From an uncultured Opitutia bacterium (GTDB taxonomy: Bacteria; Verrucomicrobiota; Verrucomicrobiia; Opitutales; Opitutaceae), in NCBI GenBank assembly GCA_903855985.1, contig CAIOAO010000006.1, positions 41,332 through 105,331 on the forward strand: a stretch of 64,000 bases of DNA, given 5' to 3'. Every line of letters starts with the position of its first letter. Position 1 is the stretch's first letter. The notes under the pieces are model-generated. The model was not told the origin of the DNA and ran no database searches. It saw only the letters and a program-made list of their open reading frames with translations. The translations under genes were made by a program, and so were the position numbers. Below are positions 10,303-19,181 of the stretch, in pieces.

Positions 10303-11402
10303 GTGGGTTTCTTTAGTTCGACGAAGGGAGGTTTGACCAGTTGCAAATTCATTTTCGTGCCGCGGATGTCCACCGCGAGGGGCGCAGCGGCGGCGGCAGT
10401 GGCGACCAGCGCCGAGCCGATGGCCTCGTTGAGGATGGGTGACAGCGTGCCGGAAACGACCCGCCCCACCACGCCGCCATCCGCGCCCAGCACCGGCGTA
10501 TCGGCCCGCACGATGCGGCGGTCACCCGTCTTGAAGTAGATGATTTTCTGTTTCGAGCCGGCCGTCTTCTCCGCCACCAAGGCCGCGCGCCCGATGAAGT
10601 CGGCGCCCTTGTCGAGCTTCACGGTCCAGCCCAGGCCGGCCGTCAGCGGCGAAATGTCCTGGGTGATCTCGTGGCCGTAGAGCGGATAACCCGCCTCCAG
10701 CCGCAGGCTGTCGCGGGCGCCGAGGCCGGCCAGTTCCAGGCCAAAGGGTCCGCCCGCCGCCAGGATCTTCTCCGCCAGCTCGGCCACGTTTTCGGCCGGG
10801 CAGTAAAGCTCGAAGCCATCCTCGCCGGTGTAACCGGTCCGGCTGATCAGGCACGCCACCCCCGCCACGTCACCCGAGGTGAAGTGATAGTATTTCAGGT
10901 CCGCCAGGGCGGCGTCAGTGAGCGTCTGCACCAGCGCCACCGCCTTGGGCCCCTGGATCGCCAGCTGGCCGTACTCCTCGGACATATCGTCAATCGTGCA
11001 GTTAAAGCCCCTCACCTGCTCCTTGATCCAGGCCACATCCTTGGCGATGTTGCCGGCGTTGATGCACAGGAGAAAGTCGTCCTCCGCGCGCTTGTAGATC
11101 AACAGGTCATCCACGACGCCACCGTTCGGGTAGCACATCGGGGTGTAGAGCACCCGGCCGGGATAAAGTTTGGTGACATCGTTGGGGACGAGGTGATTGA
11201 GGAACTTGGCCGCCTCGAGTCCGTAGACGTCCACCTCGCCCATGTGGCTCACGTCGAACAGGCCGGCGGTGCGGCGCACGGCCTTGTGCTCCTCGAGGAT
11301 GCTCTTGTACTGCACCGGCATTTCCCAGCCGGCAAAGTCCACCAGGCGGCCGCCATGCGCGGCGTGGAAGTCCCTCAGGGGCGTGCGCTTGAGTTCGCTC
11401 AT
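10299..11402 (-). CDS. gcvT: Aminomethyltransferase (glycine cleavage T protein)
   Basis: 367 residues with the GcvT fold: an N-terminal folate-binding region (VDFAGWEMPVQY, LFDVSHMGEV), the conserved RTGYTGEDGFELY segment, and a C-terminal barrel (GLGWTVKLDKGADFIGR). It transfers the methylene group from the H protein to tetrahydrofolate. It is first in the gcvT-gcvH operon. The leader upstream is only ~100 nt to the next, divergent gene and shows no glycine riboswitch; a perfect inverted repeat lies there instead. Confidence 0.97.
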   Translation of the reverse strand: MSELKRTPLRDFHAAHGGRLVDFAGWEMPVQYKSILEEHKAVRRTAGLFDVSHMGEVDVYGLEAAKFLNHLVPNDVTKLYPGRVLYTPMCYPNGGVVDDLLIYKRAEDDFLLCINAGNIAKDVAWIKEQVRGFNCTIDDMSEEYGQLAIQGPKAVALVQTLTDAALADLKYYHFTSGDVAGVACLISRTGYTGEDGFELYCPAENVAELAEKILAAGGPFGLELAGLGARDSLRLEAGYPLYGHEITQDISPLTAGLGWTVKLDKGADFIGRAALVAEKTAGSKQKIIYFKTGDRRIVRADTPVLGADGGVVGRVVSGTLSPILNEAIGSALVATAAAAAPLAVDIRGTKMNLQLVKPPFVELKKPT

Positions 11403-11460
11403 CCCGGGAGACTACGCGCTCCCCCCGCAGCCGTCGCAAGGCTGTTTTGGTCCCCCGCCC

Positions 11461-11500
11461 GCAGTTTATATTCGCAACGCCCACCCACTGTATAAACTGC
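11461..11500. promoter_or_regulatory. Perfect inverted repeat between divergent genes
   Basis: GCAGTTTATA (11461-11470) and TATAAACTGC (11491-11500) form a perfect 10-bp inverted repeat with a 20-nt spacer between gcvT (minus) and the CBS-domain gene (plus). Each arm holds TATAAA, a possible -10 box. On the plus strand it lies only 8 nt before the ATG, which would give a nearly leaderless mRNA. On the minus strand it would give a gcvT leader of roughly 50 nt. It may instead be an operator for a dimeric regulator. Confidence 0.6.
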
Positions 11501-11504
11501 GGTC

Positions 11505-12578
11505 ATGCATTGGCTCGTCACCGCCATCGTCCTGACCGTGGGGCTTTCGTTTGTTTGCTCGCTGTTCGAGGCCATCATCCTGAGCACCTCCATGGCCGAC
11601 ATCCAGGCCCTGAAACGCCGCCATCCGCGCCGTGGCGAACTGCTGGAAATGCTCAAGCTGGGCGTTGGCCAGACCATCTCGGCCATCCTGACCCTCAACA
11701 CCATCGCCAACACCCTCGGCTCCATGCTGGTGGGCAGCCTGGCCGCGCACCTGCTCGACGACACGGAACTCGGCATCCTCACCGCCGCCCTGACCCTCAC
11801 GATCCTCGTTTTCTCGGAGGTTCTGCCCAAGAGCCTCGGCGTCGCCTACAGCAAAACCCTTCAACCCTACGTGGTTTATCCCCTGTGGTGGCTCCGCCGG
11901 GTTCTCCTGCCGGTCACCTACCTTTCCAATCTCGTCGTGCGCCCATTCATTCCGGCCAAGCACGATGCCCACGAGTCGGACGAGGAAATCATCCTCCTTG
12001 CCGAGCGCGGGGCGCAGCAGGGCACGCTCAGCAAGAGCGAGTCGAGCATCATCACCAACGCGCTCGCCCTCGATGACATCCGTGTCAGCGAGATCATGAC
12101 CCCGCGCACCGTCGTGACGGCCCTCAAGAAGACCGCCACCATCGGCGAGGTGTTTCGCGAGTTTCCCAACCTGCCGTTCGGGCGCATGCCGGTCTTCGGC
12201 AAGAACCTCGACGATATTACCGGCCTCGCCCGCCGCCGTGACCTGCTCAAGGCGAAGGCCAACGACCAGGACCTCGCGCTGGTCGAATCGGTCATGCAGG
12301 AGATCCATTTCATCCCGGAAACCGTGACCGTGGCCAATGCGCTGCAGGTCTTCCTCAAGACCCATCAGCAGCTGCTGGTCGTCGTGGACGAGTTCGGCTC
12401 CACCGCCGGCGTCGTCACGATGGAGGACGTCATGGAGCAGCTCCTCGGCCGCGAGATCTTCGAGAAGGACGACGTGGCCGTGGACATGCGCGAACTGGCC
12501 CGGGCCAAGCAGCAAAAGGCCACGCGCAGCCGCAAGCCCGATGGCACCAGCACCCCGCCGTTTCCCGCGAAACCCTGA
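11505..12578 (+). CDS. CNNM/DUF21-CBS domain membrane protein
   Basis: 357 residues. Residues ~1-170 form the DUF21/CNNM membrane domain (several hydrophobic segments, with SEVLPKSLG near its end). A CBS pair follows at about 195-325 (VSEIMTPRTVV, VVDEFGSTAGVVTMEDVMEQLLG). The C-terminal CorC_HlyC domain seen in many relatives is missing; a short charged tail ends the protein. The family is linked to Mg2+/Co2+ efflux or homeostasis. It starts 4 nt after a palindromic promoter-like site and ends 5 nt before lgt, so they are probably an operon. Confidence 0.88.
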   Translation: MHWLVTAIVLTVGLSFVCSLFEAIILSTSMADIQALKRRHPRRGELLEMLKLGVGQTISAILTLNTIANTLGSMLVGSLAAHLLDDTELGILTAALTLTILVFSEVLPKSLGVAYSKTLQPYVVYPLWWLRRVLLPVTYLSNLVVRPFIPAKHDAHESDEEIILLAERGAQQGTLSKSESSIITNALALDDIRVSEIMTPRTVVTALKKTATIGEVFREFPNLPFGRMPVFGKNLDDITGLARRRDLLKAKANDQDLALVESVMQEIHFIPETVTVANALQVFLKTHQQLLVVVDEFGSTAGVVTMEDVMEQLLGREIFEKDDVAVDMRELARAKQQKATRSRKPDGTSTPPFPAKP

Positions 12579-12583
12579 GCATC

Positions 12584-13399
12584 ATGCCCGCCCTGCCCCT
12601 CGCCTTCTGGGTCCACCACCTGGACCCGTTTCTCATCCGGTTCACGGACACCTTCGGCATTCGCTATTACGGCCTGTCGTATGTGCTGGGGTTTCTCACG
12701 GCGGCCTGGCTGCTCACCCTCTACGCCCGCGCCGGCCGGTCGCAGCTCGCGGCGGACCGGATCGCGGATTTCATGGTCGCGATCGTGATCGGTGTCATGC
12801 TTGGCGGCCGCATCGGGTCGTTCCTGCTCTACCATCCGGAGCAGCTCCTGCATGACCCGCTCAGCTTCTTCCGGGTGTGGGAGGGCGGCATGGCCAGCCA
12901 CGGCGGCATGCTCGGCGTGACCGTCGCCATTTTCTGGTTCAGCCGCTCGGCGAAGATCCGCTTTCTTCACCTGGCCGACCTCATCACCTCCGTCGCCCCG
13001 GCCGGGCTGCTGTTCGGGCGCATCGCCAACTTCATCAACGGCGAACTCTGGGGCAAGCCCACCACCGTCGCATGGGCGGTGATTTTTCCCGCCAGCCCGC
13101 CGCCGATGTTTCCGCGCCACCCTTCCCAACTCTACGAGGCCGCGCTCGAGGGCCTGCTGTTGCTCGCGTTCATGCAATGGCGGTTCTGGCGCAGCGACGT
13201 CGTGCGCGCCAGGCCGGGCCGGCTTGCGGGCGAATTCCTCCTCGCCTATGCCCTCGCCCGCGCGATCGGGGAAGTATTTCGCGAACCCGACGCCTCGCTC
13301 ATCCTCGGCCTGAGCCGCGGCACGTTCTACTCGCTCTTCCTGATCGCCGGCGGGCTGTGGCTCATCCTGCAGCCGTCGCGGCCGCTGGAAGCCAAGTAG
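12584..13399 (+). CDS. lgt: Prolipoprotein diacylglyceryl transferase
   Basis: 271 residues, multi-pass. Recognised by the periplasmic-side HxGxxG-like segment (WEGGMASHGGMLG), the Lgt signature GRIANFINGELWGKP and the conserved PRHPSQLYEA. It moves diacylglycerol from phosphatidylglycerol to the lipobox cysteine of prelipoproteins. Several lipoproteins in this window (9238, 21115, 44632) would be substrates. Confidence 0.96.
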   Translation: MPALPLAFWVHHLDPFLIRFTDTFGIRYYGLSYVLGFLTAAWLLTLYARAGRSQLAADRIADFMVAIVIGVMLGGRIGSFLLYHPEQLLHDPLSFFRVWEGGMASHGGMLGVTVAIFWFSRSAKIRFLHLADLITSVAPAGLLFGRIANFINGELWGKPTTVAWAVIFPASPPPMFPRHPSQLYEAALEGLLLLAFMQWRFWRSDVVRARPGRLAGEFLLAYALARAIGEVFREPDASLILGLSRGTFYSLFLIAGGLWLILQPSRPLEAK

Positions 13400-13453
13400 G
13401 GCGGGTCTCCGACCCGCCGCTGCCGGCATGGGCAGGTCAAAGGACTGCCCTAC
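13396..13453. repeat. Palindromic intergenic element
   Basis: GTAGGGC (13396-13402) pairs with GCCCTAC (13447-13453). Inside lies a perfect 8-bp hairpin, GGCGGGTC (13400-13407) with GACCCGCC (13411-13418) and a TCC loop. It sits between the convergent lgt and glgC ends without a T-run, and looks like a REP-type palindrome rather than a plain terminator. Confidence 0.6.
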
Positions 13454-13472
13454 CTCCGGGCCCGGTCAAAGC

Positions 13473-14771
13473 TCAGACAATCGTGCCCGGGGGGATGGTC
13501 ATGCCCTTGGGCACCACCAGCACACCGTCGCGGATGATCACCGCGCCGTTGACATAACTGCCGTCGGCCTTGCCCTCCGCATTGAGCACGGTCCCTTCGC
13601 CAATGCGGGCGTTCTTGTCGATGATGGCGCCCTTGATCCGGCAGTTCTTGCCCACCCCCAGGTGCGGCCGGCCGCGTTCCAGGTTGGTAGCGAGCTGCTC
13701 GTCCGTCTCGTAATAGTCCGCGCCCATCAGCACCGTGTCCTCCAAGACCGAGCCTTCCCCGACGTACGAACGGATGCCCAGCACGCTGTGCTTCAGGGTG
13801 GAATCCGTCAGGATGGAGCCGTCGCCGATGACCACGTGGTCAATGGCGCATTTGTTGAGCTTGGAGGCCGGGAGGTAACGGTCCTGCGTGTAGATCGGCG
13901 ACACGGGATCGAAGAAGTTGAACGGCGGCAGCGGCTGCGCGAGCGCGAGGTTCGCCTCGAAGAAGGCGCGCACCGTGCCGATGTCCTCCCAGTAGCCCTC
14001 GAAGATGTGGGCGAAGAGCTTCTTTTTGCCGAGCAGGCCGGGGATGATCTCCTTGCCGAAGTCGGTCATCGTGTTGTCAAGCGCGTCGGCCAGCGCCGCG
14101 CGGTTGAACACATAGATGCCCATCGAGGCCAGGCACCGCTTCTCCGTGGACGGCACCGTGAGCCGGGACTCGAGCGCCGGGCTGAGCGTCAGGCTGTCGA
14201 TCACGGCCTGCTCCTTCGGCTTCTCGACGAAGCGCTCGATCGCGAGGTCGTCATGCACCTGCATCAGGCCCAGGCCGGCGATCTTCGACACGGGAAAGGG
14301 AATCGCGGCAATCGTCACGTCCGCACCGGTCGCCAGGTGCTGCTCGATGATCTTCCGGTAATCCATCTTGTAGAGCTGGTCGCCCGACAGGATGAGCACG
14401 AGGTCGTGCGGGAAAGCCCGGAAGTGAATCAGGTTGCGGCGCACCGCATCCGCCGTGCCCTGGTACCAGTGCGCGCCCTTCTCCGTCTGCTCGGCGGACA
14501 TGATGTCCACGAAGCCGCCGCCGAAGGGGTCGAAGTGATATGTGCCCTGCACATGCCGGTGCAGCGACGCGGTCTGGAACTGTGTGAGCAGGAAGATCCG
14601 GTTGATGTCCGAGTTGAGGCAGTTGCTGATCGGGATATCCACGAGCCGGTATTTGCCCGCGAGGGGCACGGCGGGTTTGCAGCGTTCCGCCGTGAGCGGG
14701 GACAGCCGGGTGCCGCGGCCGCCACCCATGATGACGGCGAGCACTCGTTTTTGCGTAGTCGGGGTTGGCAT
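13473..14771 (-). CDS. glgC: Glucose-1-phosphate adenylyltransferase
   Basis: 432 residues from the ATG at 14771 (MPTPTTQKR). The nucleotide-binding motif is MGGGRGTRLSPLT, followed by the activator-site region KPAVPLAGKYRLVDIPISN and a C-terminal left-handed beta-helix of hexapeptide repeats. It makes ADP-glucose for glycogen synthesis and is normally allosterically controlled. It is divergent from the glmS fragment, with 87 nt between starts. Confidence 0.96.
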   Translation of the reverse strand: MPTPTTQKRVLAVIMGGGRGTRLSPLTAERCKPAVPLAGKYRLVDIPISNCLNSDINRIFLLTQFQTASLHRHVQGTYHFDPFGGGFVDIMSAEQTEKGAHWYQGTADAVRRNLIHFRAFPHDLVLILSGDQLYKMDYRKIIEQHLATGADVTIAAIPFPVSKIAGLGLMQVHDDLAIERFVEKPKEQAVIDSLTLSPALESRLTVPSTEKRCLASMGIYVFNRAALADALDNTMTDFGKEIIPGLLGKKKLFAHIFEGYWEDIGTVRAFFEANLALAQPLPPFNFFDPVSPIYTQDRYLPASKLNKCAIDHVVIGDGSILTDSTLKHSVLGIRSYVGEGSVLEDTVLMGADYYETDEQLATNLERGRPHLGVGKNCRIKGAIIDKNARIGEGTVLNAEGKADGSYVNGAVIIRDGVLVVPKGMTIPPGTIV

Positions 14772-14858
14772 GGATAAAAGCGGGAGCGGTGGTGTCCTTA
14801 AACCTTGCTCCACGTTTGCGCGTGACGCCTAATTCGCCAGTCCAAATCTTTCCCCACC

Positions 14859-15152
14859 ATGTGCGGCATTGTCGGCTATGTCGGTAAGCAGCAGGCGGTC
14901 CCGATCATCCTCGAGGGCCTGAAACGGTTGGAATACCGCGGCTACGATTCCGCGGGCGTGTGCGTCCAAGCCGGGCGGAAGCTCACGGTTGTGAAGAAGG
15001 CCGGCCGGGTGGACAATCTCGCGAAGGAGGTTGCGCGCCATCATCTTACGGGCACCACCGGCATCGGCCATACCCGCTGGGCGACCCATGGTGGCGTGAC
15101 CGACGCCAACGCCCACCCGCATCTCAGCAGCGAGGGACTTCCTCGTTTGTGA
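14859..15152 (+). pseudogene. glmS: glmS 5' fragment (glucosamine-6-P synthase), truncated
   Basis: The start MCGIVGYVGK with Cys2 as the Ntn nucleophile, then LEYRGYDSAGV and HTRWATHGGV, is a clear GlmS glutaminase domain. Homology continues to NAHPHLSSEG (about 15133) and then stops; four unrelated residues follow before TGA. A full GlmS has about 610 residues, so only ~90 remain, with no isomerase domain. The sequence switches directly to recombinase code. GlmS is normally essential for cell-wall amino sugars, so a complete copy should exist elsewhere, or the junction is an assembly artefact. Confidence 0.9.
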
Positions 15153-15912
15153 TCACTGCGAGAGTCGGTTCAGTGGCAGGACCTACGCGAAGCAGTACAG
15201 ATCCGTCTATTACTGCCCTAGGAAGGAACGGAACTTCGTGAACCTCGGCACCGATAAGGTGAAGAAGTGCTCGAACAGCCGGTATCTCAAGATTGCCGAG
15301 ACCGATGACCTTGTTTGGAAGACGGTGGTTAAGGTCCTTTCAAACTCAGCTCAGTTCAAAGAGTGGTTCAAAAAGGATACCCTTGGGACGAAAGGCTCCT
15401 TCTCGGACCGTACCATTGAGGCGAATCGCCTTCAGACACAGCTGAAGAAATTGGACGCCGAGATCCAGAGCGTCGGCGAGTCCCTGACAACCCTTGAAGC
15501 AGACAGGCTCATTGCCCGTAGATCCCCCGAGGAAGTCACGAAGATCATTACCGAGATTGAGAAGCATCGAGTTGGTCTTCGCGCCAAGCGTCAGGACACT
15601 GATGGTAAGATTCGGGCTCTAGAATCTCGCCAGAAGTGGATCAACTGGGTCACCGAGTTTGGCGAGAGGATCAACCAAATGAACGATTTCACCCCCAAGG
15701 AACGGCATGAACTCTTGGGACGGGTTGTTGAGGATATCCACGTCAGGACCCTTGGGGTCCGGTCCCACCGCTTGACCATCCAGTTTAAACTGCCGTACCA
15801 CGGAGACAGGTTCAACTGGATCGACCCCAAGAACCGCTCCAAGGGGTTCAATATCGCAGGCGGAACTAACGTGATCGAGGTCGCCGTAACAGATGCTAAA
15901 AAAAAGCATTAA
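15136..15912 (+). pseudogene. Large serine recombinase, C-terminal fragment
   Basis: The frame shows a recombinase zinc ribbon: VCDHCESRFSG, then YYCPRKE and KKCSNSRYL. After that come a long coiled coil (IEANRLQTQLKKLDAEIQS and on) and a C-terminal tail with the HELLGRVVEDIHV element typical of the family. The N-terminal serine catalytic domain and the recombinase domain are absent. Base composition is clearly lower in G+C than the neighbours, as expected of mobile DNA. It begins within a few bases of where glmS homology ends and stops at TAA 15910-15912. Confidence 0.85.
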
Positions 15913-16128
15913 ATTCGATTCTCTCATCGGAGGACGTATGTTACAGGAGACTCAGATTTCCGCCTCAACCAGGTCAAGGTCGGCGCACCCCTGGATCCAG
16001 CGCTCGTGGCCCTTGCGCTCCGCCAGCGTTATCCGGTCAAGAGCGTCTGCCTCTTCACCCTCTCGCCCAGGACCCTCGCCCGCATTGAGGCCAATCTGCA
16101 ATGGCGGGCCCGCCAGCTCACCGAATAA
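15913..16128 (+). pseudogene. 3' tail of an unrecognised gene
   Basis: The frame after the recombinase stop is open to TAA 16126-16128 and has host-like composition from about 15940 on. It reads SDFRLNQVKVGAPLDPALVA, ending with RARQLTE. I do not recognise the family. Its start has evidently been lost at the foreign-DNA junction near 15940, so this looks like the remaining C-terminus of a host gene that lay upstream of trpE. Confidence 0.45.
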
Positions 16129-16199
16129 TCCGGGACCGGGGCATCCTTGCATTCGCCTTGCCGCGTCCGGGTCCGCCTCGCATAAGCCCTGACCCGCCG

Positions 16200-17687
16200 A
16201 TGAACATCCATCCGACCCGTGACGCCTTTCTCCGCCTCGCCGCGCAGGGCAATGTCATCCCGGTTTACACCGACCTGATGGCGGACTTCGAGACGCCCGT
16301 CTCGGCCTATGCGAAGCTCAAGGAGGCCGGTCCGTCCTACCTGCTTGAGTCCGTCGAGGGCGGCGAACGGCTCTCCCGCTACAGCTTCATCGGCTGCCGG
16401 CCGCGCAAGGTCTTTGTCTGCGGCCCCGCCACCACCGAAATCCGCCAGCCCGGCCGGCCCACCCAGACCGTCCCCACTCCGCCCGATCCGTTGACCCTGA
16501 TCGAGGCCGAGATGGCCGGCTACAAGCCCGTCACCCTGCCCGGGCTGCCCCGTTTCACCGGTGGCGCCGTCGGATTCGTGGGTTACGAATACGTCACCCG
16601 CATCGAACCCACCGTGCCCGCGGCCAAGTCCGACGAGCTCAAGGTGCCCCTGCTCTATTTCATGCTGTCGGACTCGCTGCTGATCTTCGATCGCGCGAAG
16701 CAAACCCTCCGCCTCTGCGTCAACGCCCACGTCCGCCCCGCCGCCGACCCCGGCGCCGCCTACGACGCCGCCGTGGCCGAGTTGAAGGAGCTGTTCGCCC
16801 TCCTCCGGCACCCCCGCGAAATCGCACCCGTGGCCTTGGTGGAGCCGGCCAAGATCACGGTGCCCCCGGGCAATTTCACCCAGGCGCGCTTTGAAAAGAT
16901 GGTGGAGGACGGCAAGGAATTCATCCGCGCCGGCGACATCATCCAGTTCGTCCCCTCCCAGCGCTTCAGCCAGCCGTTCCGGAAGTCACCGCTCGACCTC
17001 TATCGCGCGCTGCGGACGGTCAATCCGTCGCCGTACATGTTTATCCTCGAGGCGGGCGACTTTTCCATCGTCGGCGCCTCACCCGAGGTGCACGTGCGCC
17101 TGACCGACGGCAAGGTGGAGATCCGCCCCATCGCCGGCACCCGCAAGCGGGGCGCCAACGCCGCAGAGGATTCCGCCTTGGAGAAGGAGCTGCTCGCCGA
17201 CGAAAAAGAGCGGGCCGAACACCTGATGCTCGTGGATCTCGCCCGGAATGACATCGGACGCGTCTGCCGCTTCGGTTCCATCCATGTGCCCGAGTTCATG
17301 GTCGTGGAGCGCTATTCCCACGTCATGCACATCGTCTCCCAGGTGGAAGGCACCATCACACCCGAGAAAAACGCCTACGACCTGATGCGGGCGACCTTTC
17401 CCGCCGGCACGGTCAGCGGCGCACCGAAAATCCGCGCAATGCAGATCATCGCCCAGCATGAGCCGACCCAGCGGGGCTTCTATGCCGGGGCGCTCGGCTA
17501 TTTTGGCTACGACGGCAACATGGACACCTGCATCATGCTGCGCACCGCCCTGCTGAAGGACGGCCAGATTCACATCCAGTCCGGTGCTGGCATCGTGGCC
17601 GATTCAGTGCCCGCCAGTGAATATCAGGAGACCATGAGCAAGGCCTCGGCGCTGTTCAAAGCCGTGGCCATGGCTGAGCAGTTTTAA
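16200..17687 (+). CDS. trpE: Anthranilate synthase component I
   Basis: 495 residues from the ATG at 16200 (MNIHPTRDAF). The N-terminal domain carries the feedback-binding LLES motif (SYLLESVEGG). The chorismate-binding domain shows DIIQFVPSQRF, PIAGTRKRG, LVDLARNDIGRV and GTVSGAPKIRAM. It converts chorismate to anthranilate with glutamine, using a TrpG partner that is not in this window. The intact gene begins about 70 nt after the damaged region. Confidence 0.95.
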   Translation: MNIHPTRDAFLRLAAQGNVIPVYTDLMADFETPVSAYAKLKEAGPSYLLESVEGGERLSRYSFIGCRPRKVFVCGPATTEIRQPGRPTQTVPTPPDPLTLIEAEMAGYKPVTLPGLPRFTGGAVGFVGYEYVTRIEPTVPAAKSDELKVPLLYFMLSDSLLIFDRAKQTLRLCVNAHVRPAADPGAAYDAAVAELKELFALLRHPREIAPVALVEPAKITVPPGNFTQARFEKMVEDGKEFIRAGDIIQFVPSQRFSQPFRKSPLDLYRALRTVNPSPYMFILEAGDFSIVGASPEVHVRLTDGKVEIRPIAGTRKRGANAAEDSALEKELLADEKERAEHLMLVDLARNDIGRVCRFGSIHVPEFMVVERYSHVMHIVSQVEGTITPEKNAYDLMRATFPAGTVSGAPKIRAMQIIAQHEPTQRGFYAGALGYFGYDGNMDTCIMLRTALLKDGQIHIQSGAGIVADSVPASEYQETMSKASALFKAVAMAEQF

Positions 17688-17748
17688 GCGGCCGGGGCGC
17701 CCACAGTGCGCCACCGTGACACGCAGCAGAACTGAAGTGTGACAAAAT

Positions 17749-17770
17749 CGCGCCTAATGAGCGCGCTTTT
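17749..17770 (+). terminator. Weak hairpin after trpE
   Basis: CGCGC (17749-17753) pairs with GCGCG (17761-17765) around a 7-nt loop, followed by C and four T. It may end trpE transcription. No convincing promoter for the sigma-factor gene was found in the rest of this 194-nt gap. Confidence 0.35.
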
Positions 17771-17881
17771 GAGGCATCTACCGAGGGGGCTGGCCCGTCT
17801 CAGCCTTGGAACAGACCTAGCTATCAGTTGGGAACAAACCAACGGCTTCAGGCCTCTACACTAACCCGAGGATTTTACTCT

Positions 17882-18952
17882 ATGCCCGCTAAATCCAAGT
17901 TTCACGACACCGCGGTCGAGACCGATGAGTCTCCCGCCGCTCTCCGCGTCGAACTGCAAGACACGCCCCCGTCCTTTCTGGAAAAGGCCGACCGTTCCGC
18001 CCCCGAGGCGCCCATCCCGCACGGCGAGCGCAGCAATCTGCAGCTGTACCTCCAGGAGATCGGCAAGACCCCCCTCCTCACCATCGCCGAGGAAGTCACC
18101 CTCGCGCGCCGCATCCGTCGCGGCGACAAGGCCGCCCGCGATCACATGATCTCGGCCAACCTGCGCCTCGTCGTGAAAATCGCGATGGATTACAAGGACT
18201 TCGGCCTGCCGCTCCTCGACCTCATCAGCGAGGGCAACATCGGCCTGATCAAGGCCGTCGAGCGCTTCGACCCGCGCAAGGGTGGCAAGCTCTCGACCTA
18301 CGCCGCCTGGTGGATCAAGCAGTCCATCAAGCGCGCCCTCGCCAACCAGTCCAAGACCATCCGCCTGCCGGTCCACCTGGTGGACAAGATCTCCAAGATG
18401 CGCCGGACCGCCATGAAGCTCACCGAGGAACTCGGCCGCGAGCCCACCGACGAGGAGTTGGCCATCGAGCTGCAGATCCCGACCAGCAAGGTCGCCCACC
18501 TCAAGTCCGTCAGCGTGCGCCCGGCCTCACTCGACGCTCCCGTCGGCGAAGACGGCGACTCCGCGACGTTCGGTGAGATCGTCGGCGATGACAACGCCAT
18601 CAGCCCGTACGACGGCCTGCGCGACAAGAACCAGAACTCCGACCTGCACGCCATGGTCGAGTCGCTGGACGAGCGCGAGGCCGAGATCATCAAGCTGCGC
18701 TTCGGCCTGGATGGGAAGGACGAGCTCACGCTCGAGGAAGTCGGCAAGAAATTCCACGTCACCCGCGAACGCATCCGCCAGCTCGAGTACCTCGCGCTGT
18801 CCAAGATGCGCCGCGCAATGGCGAAGCACGAGGCCGTCCGCACCACCGAGGAAATCGAGGAGGACGAGCGCGTGCGCCAGCGCAACGCCGTCATCCGCGA
18901 CTTCATCGAGGCCAAGTCCCGCAAACCGGCCCCCAAGACCGGGCGGAACTGA
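17882..18952 (+). CDS. rpoD: RNA polymerase sigma factor, RpoD/SigA type
   Basis: 356 residues from the ATG at 17882 (MPAKSKF). Region 1.2 is LQLYLQEIGKTPLLT. Regions 2.1-2.4 include RLVVKIAMDYKDFGLPLLDL and YAAWWIKQSIKRAL. Regions 3 and 4 follow, with the 4.2 helix-turn-helix EVGKKFHVTRERIRQLEYLA. Region 1.1 is very short and there is a ~40-residue charged tail after region 4. It could be the primary sigma factor or an RpoS-like group 2 factor; the match to SigA regions is close. A strong terminator follows. Confidence 0.88.
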   Translation: MPAKSKFHDTAVETDESPAALRVELQDTPPSFLEKADRSAPEAPIPHGERSNLQLYLQEIGKTPLLTIAEEVTLARRIRRGDKAARDHMISANLRLVVKIAMDYKDFGLPLLDLISEGNIGLIKAVERFDPRKGGKLSTYAAWWIKQSIKRALANQSKTIRLPVHLVDKISKMRRTAMKLTEELGREPTDEELAIELQIPTSKVAHLKSVSVRPASLDAPVGEDGDSATFGEIVGDDNAISPYDGLRDKNQNSDLHAMVESLDEREAEIIKLRFGLDGKDELTLEEVGKKFHVTRERIRQLEYLALSKMRRAMAKHEAVRTTEEIEEDERVRQRNAVIRDFIEAKSRKPAPKTGRN

Positions 18953-18978
18953 GCGGGCGTCAGCGCAGGATTACCAAG

Positions 18979-19004
18979 GGCCGGCCGCCAGGCCGGCCTT
19001 TTTT
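18979..19004 (+). terminator. Intrinsic terminator of the sigma-factor gene
   Basis: GGCCGGCC (18979-18986) pairs perfectly with 18991-18998 around a GCCA loop and runs into six T (18999-19004). Confidence 0.92.
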
Positions 19005-19085
19005 GTGCCCGGATCCGGCGTAGTGTGCCGGTCACGTAGGTGGGAACGCCGTGCCCTCAAGGCGCTTCAGCCTGGGGATGCGGTG

Positions 19086-19121
19086 CCCCCACCGCGTCAA
19101 TGCCTCCTTCCGCGGTGGGGG
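19086..19121. repeat. 11-bp inverted repeat
   Basis: CCCCCACCGCG (19086-19096) pairs with CGCGGTGGGGG (19111-19121) between the convergent sigma and rpsA terminators. No T-run and no gene. Function unknown. Confidence 0.55.
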
Positions 19122-19181
19122 TACCGCGGCTCCACCTCAATCCAGCGGGTTTGGGCCAACACAACGCCGGCGCCGGGGCAC

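Noticed and set aside
11403..11504. Glycine riboswitch upstream of gcvT
   Set aside because: The gap is only about 100 nt, and the leader lacks the conserved aptamer core sequences; only an inverted repeat is seen.
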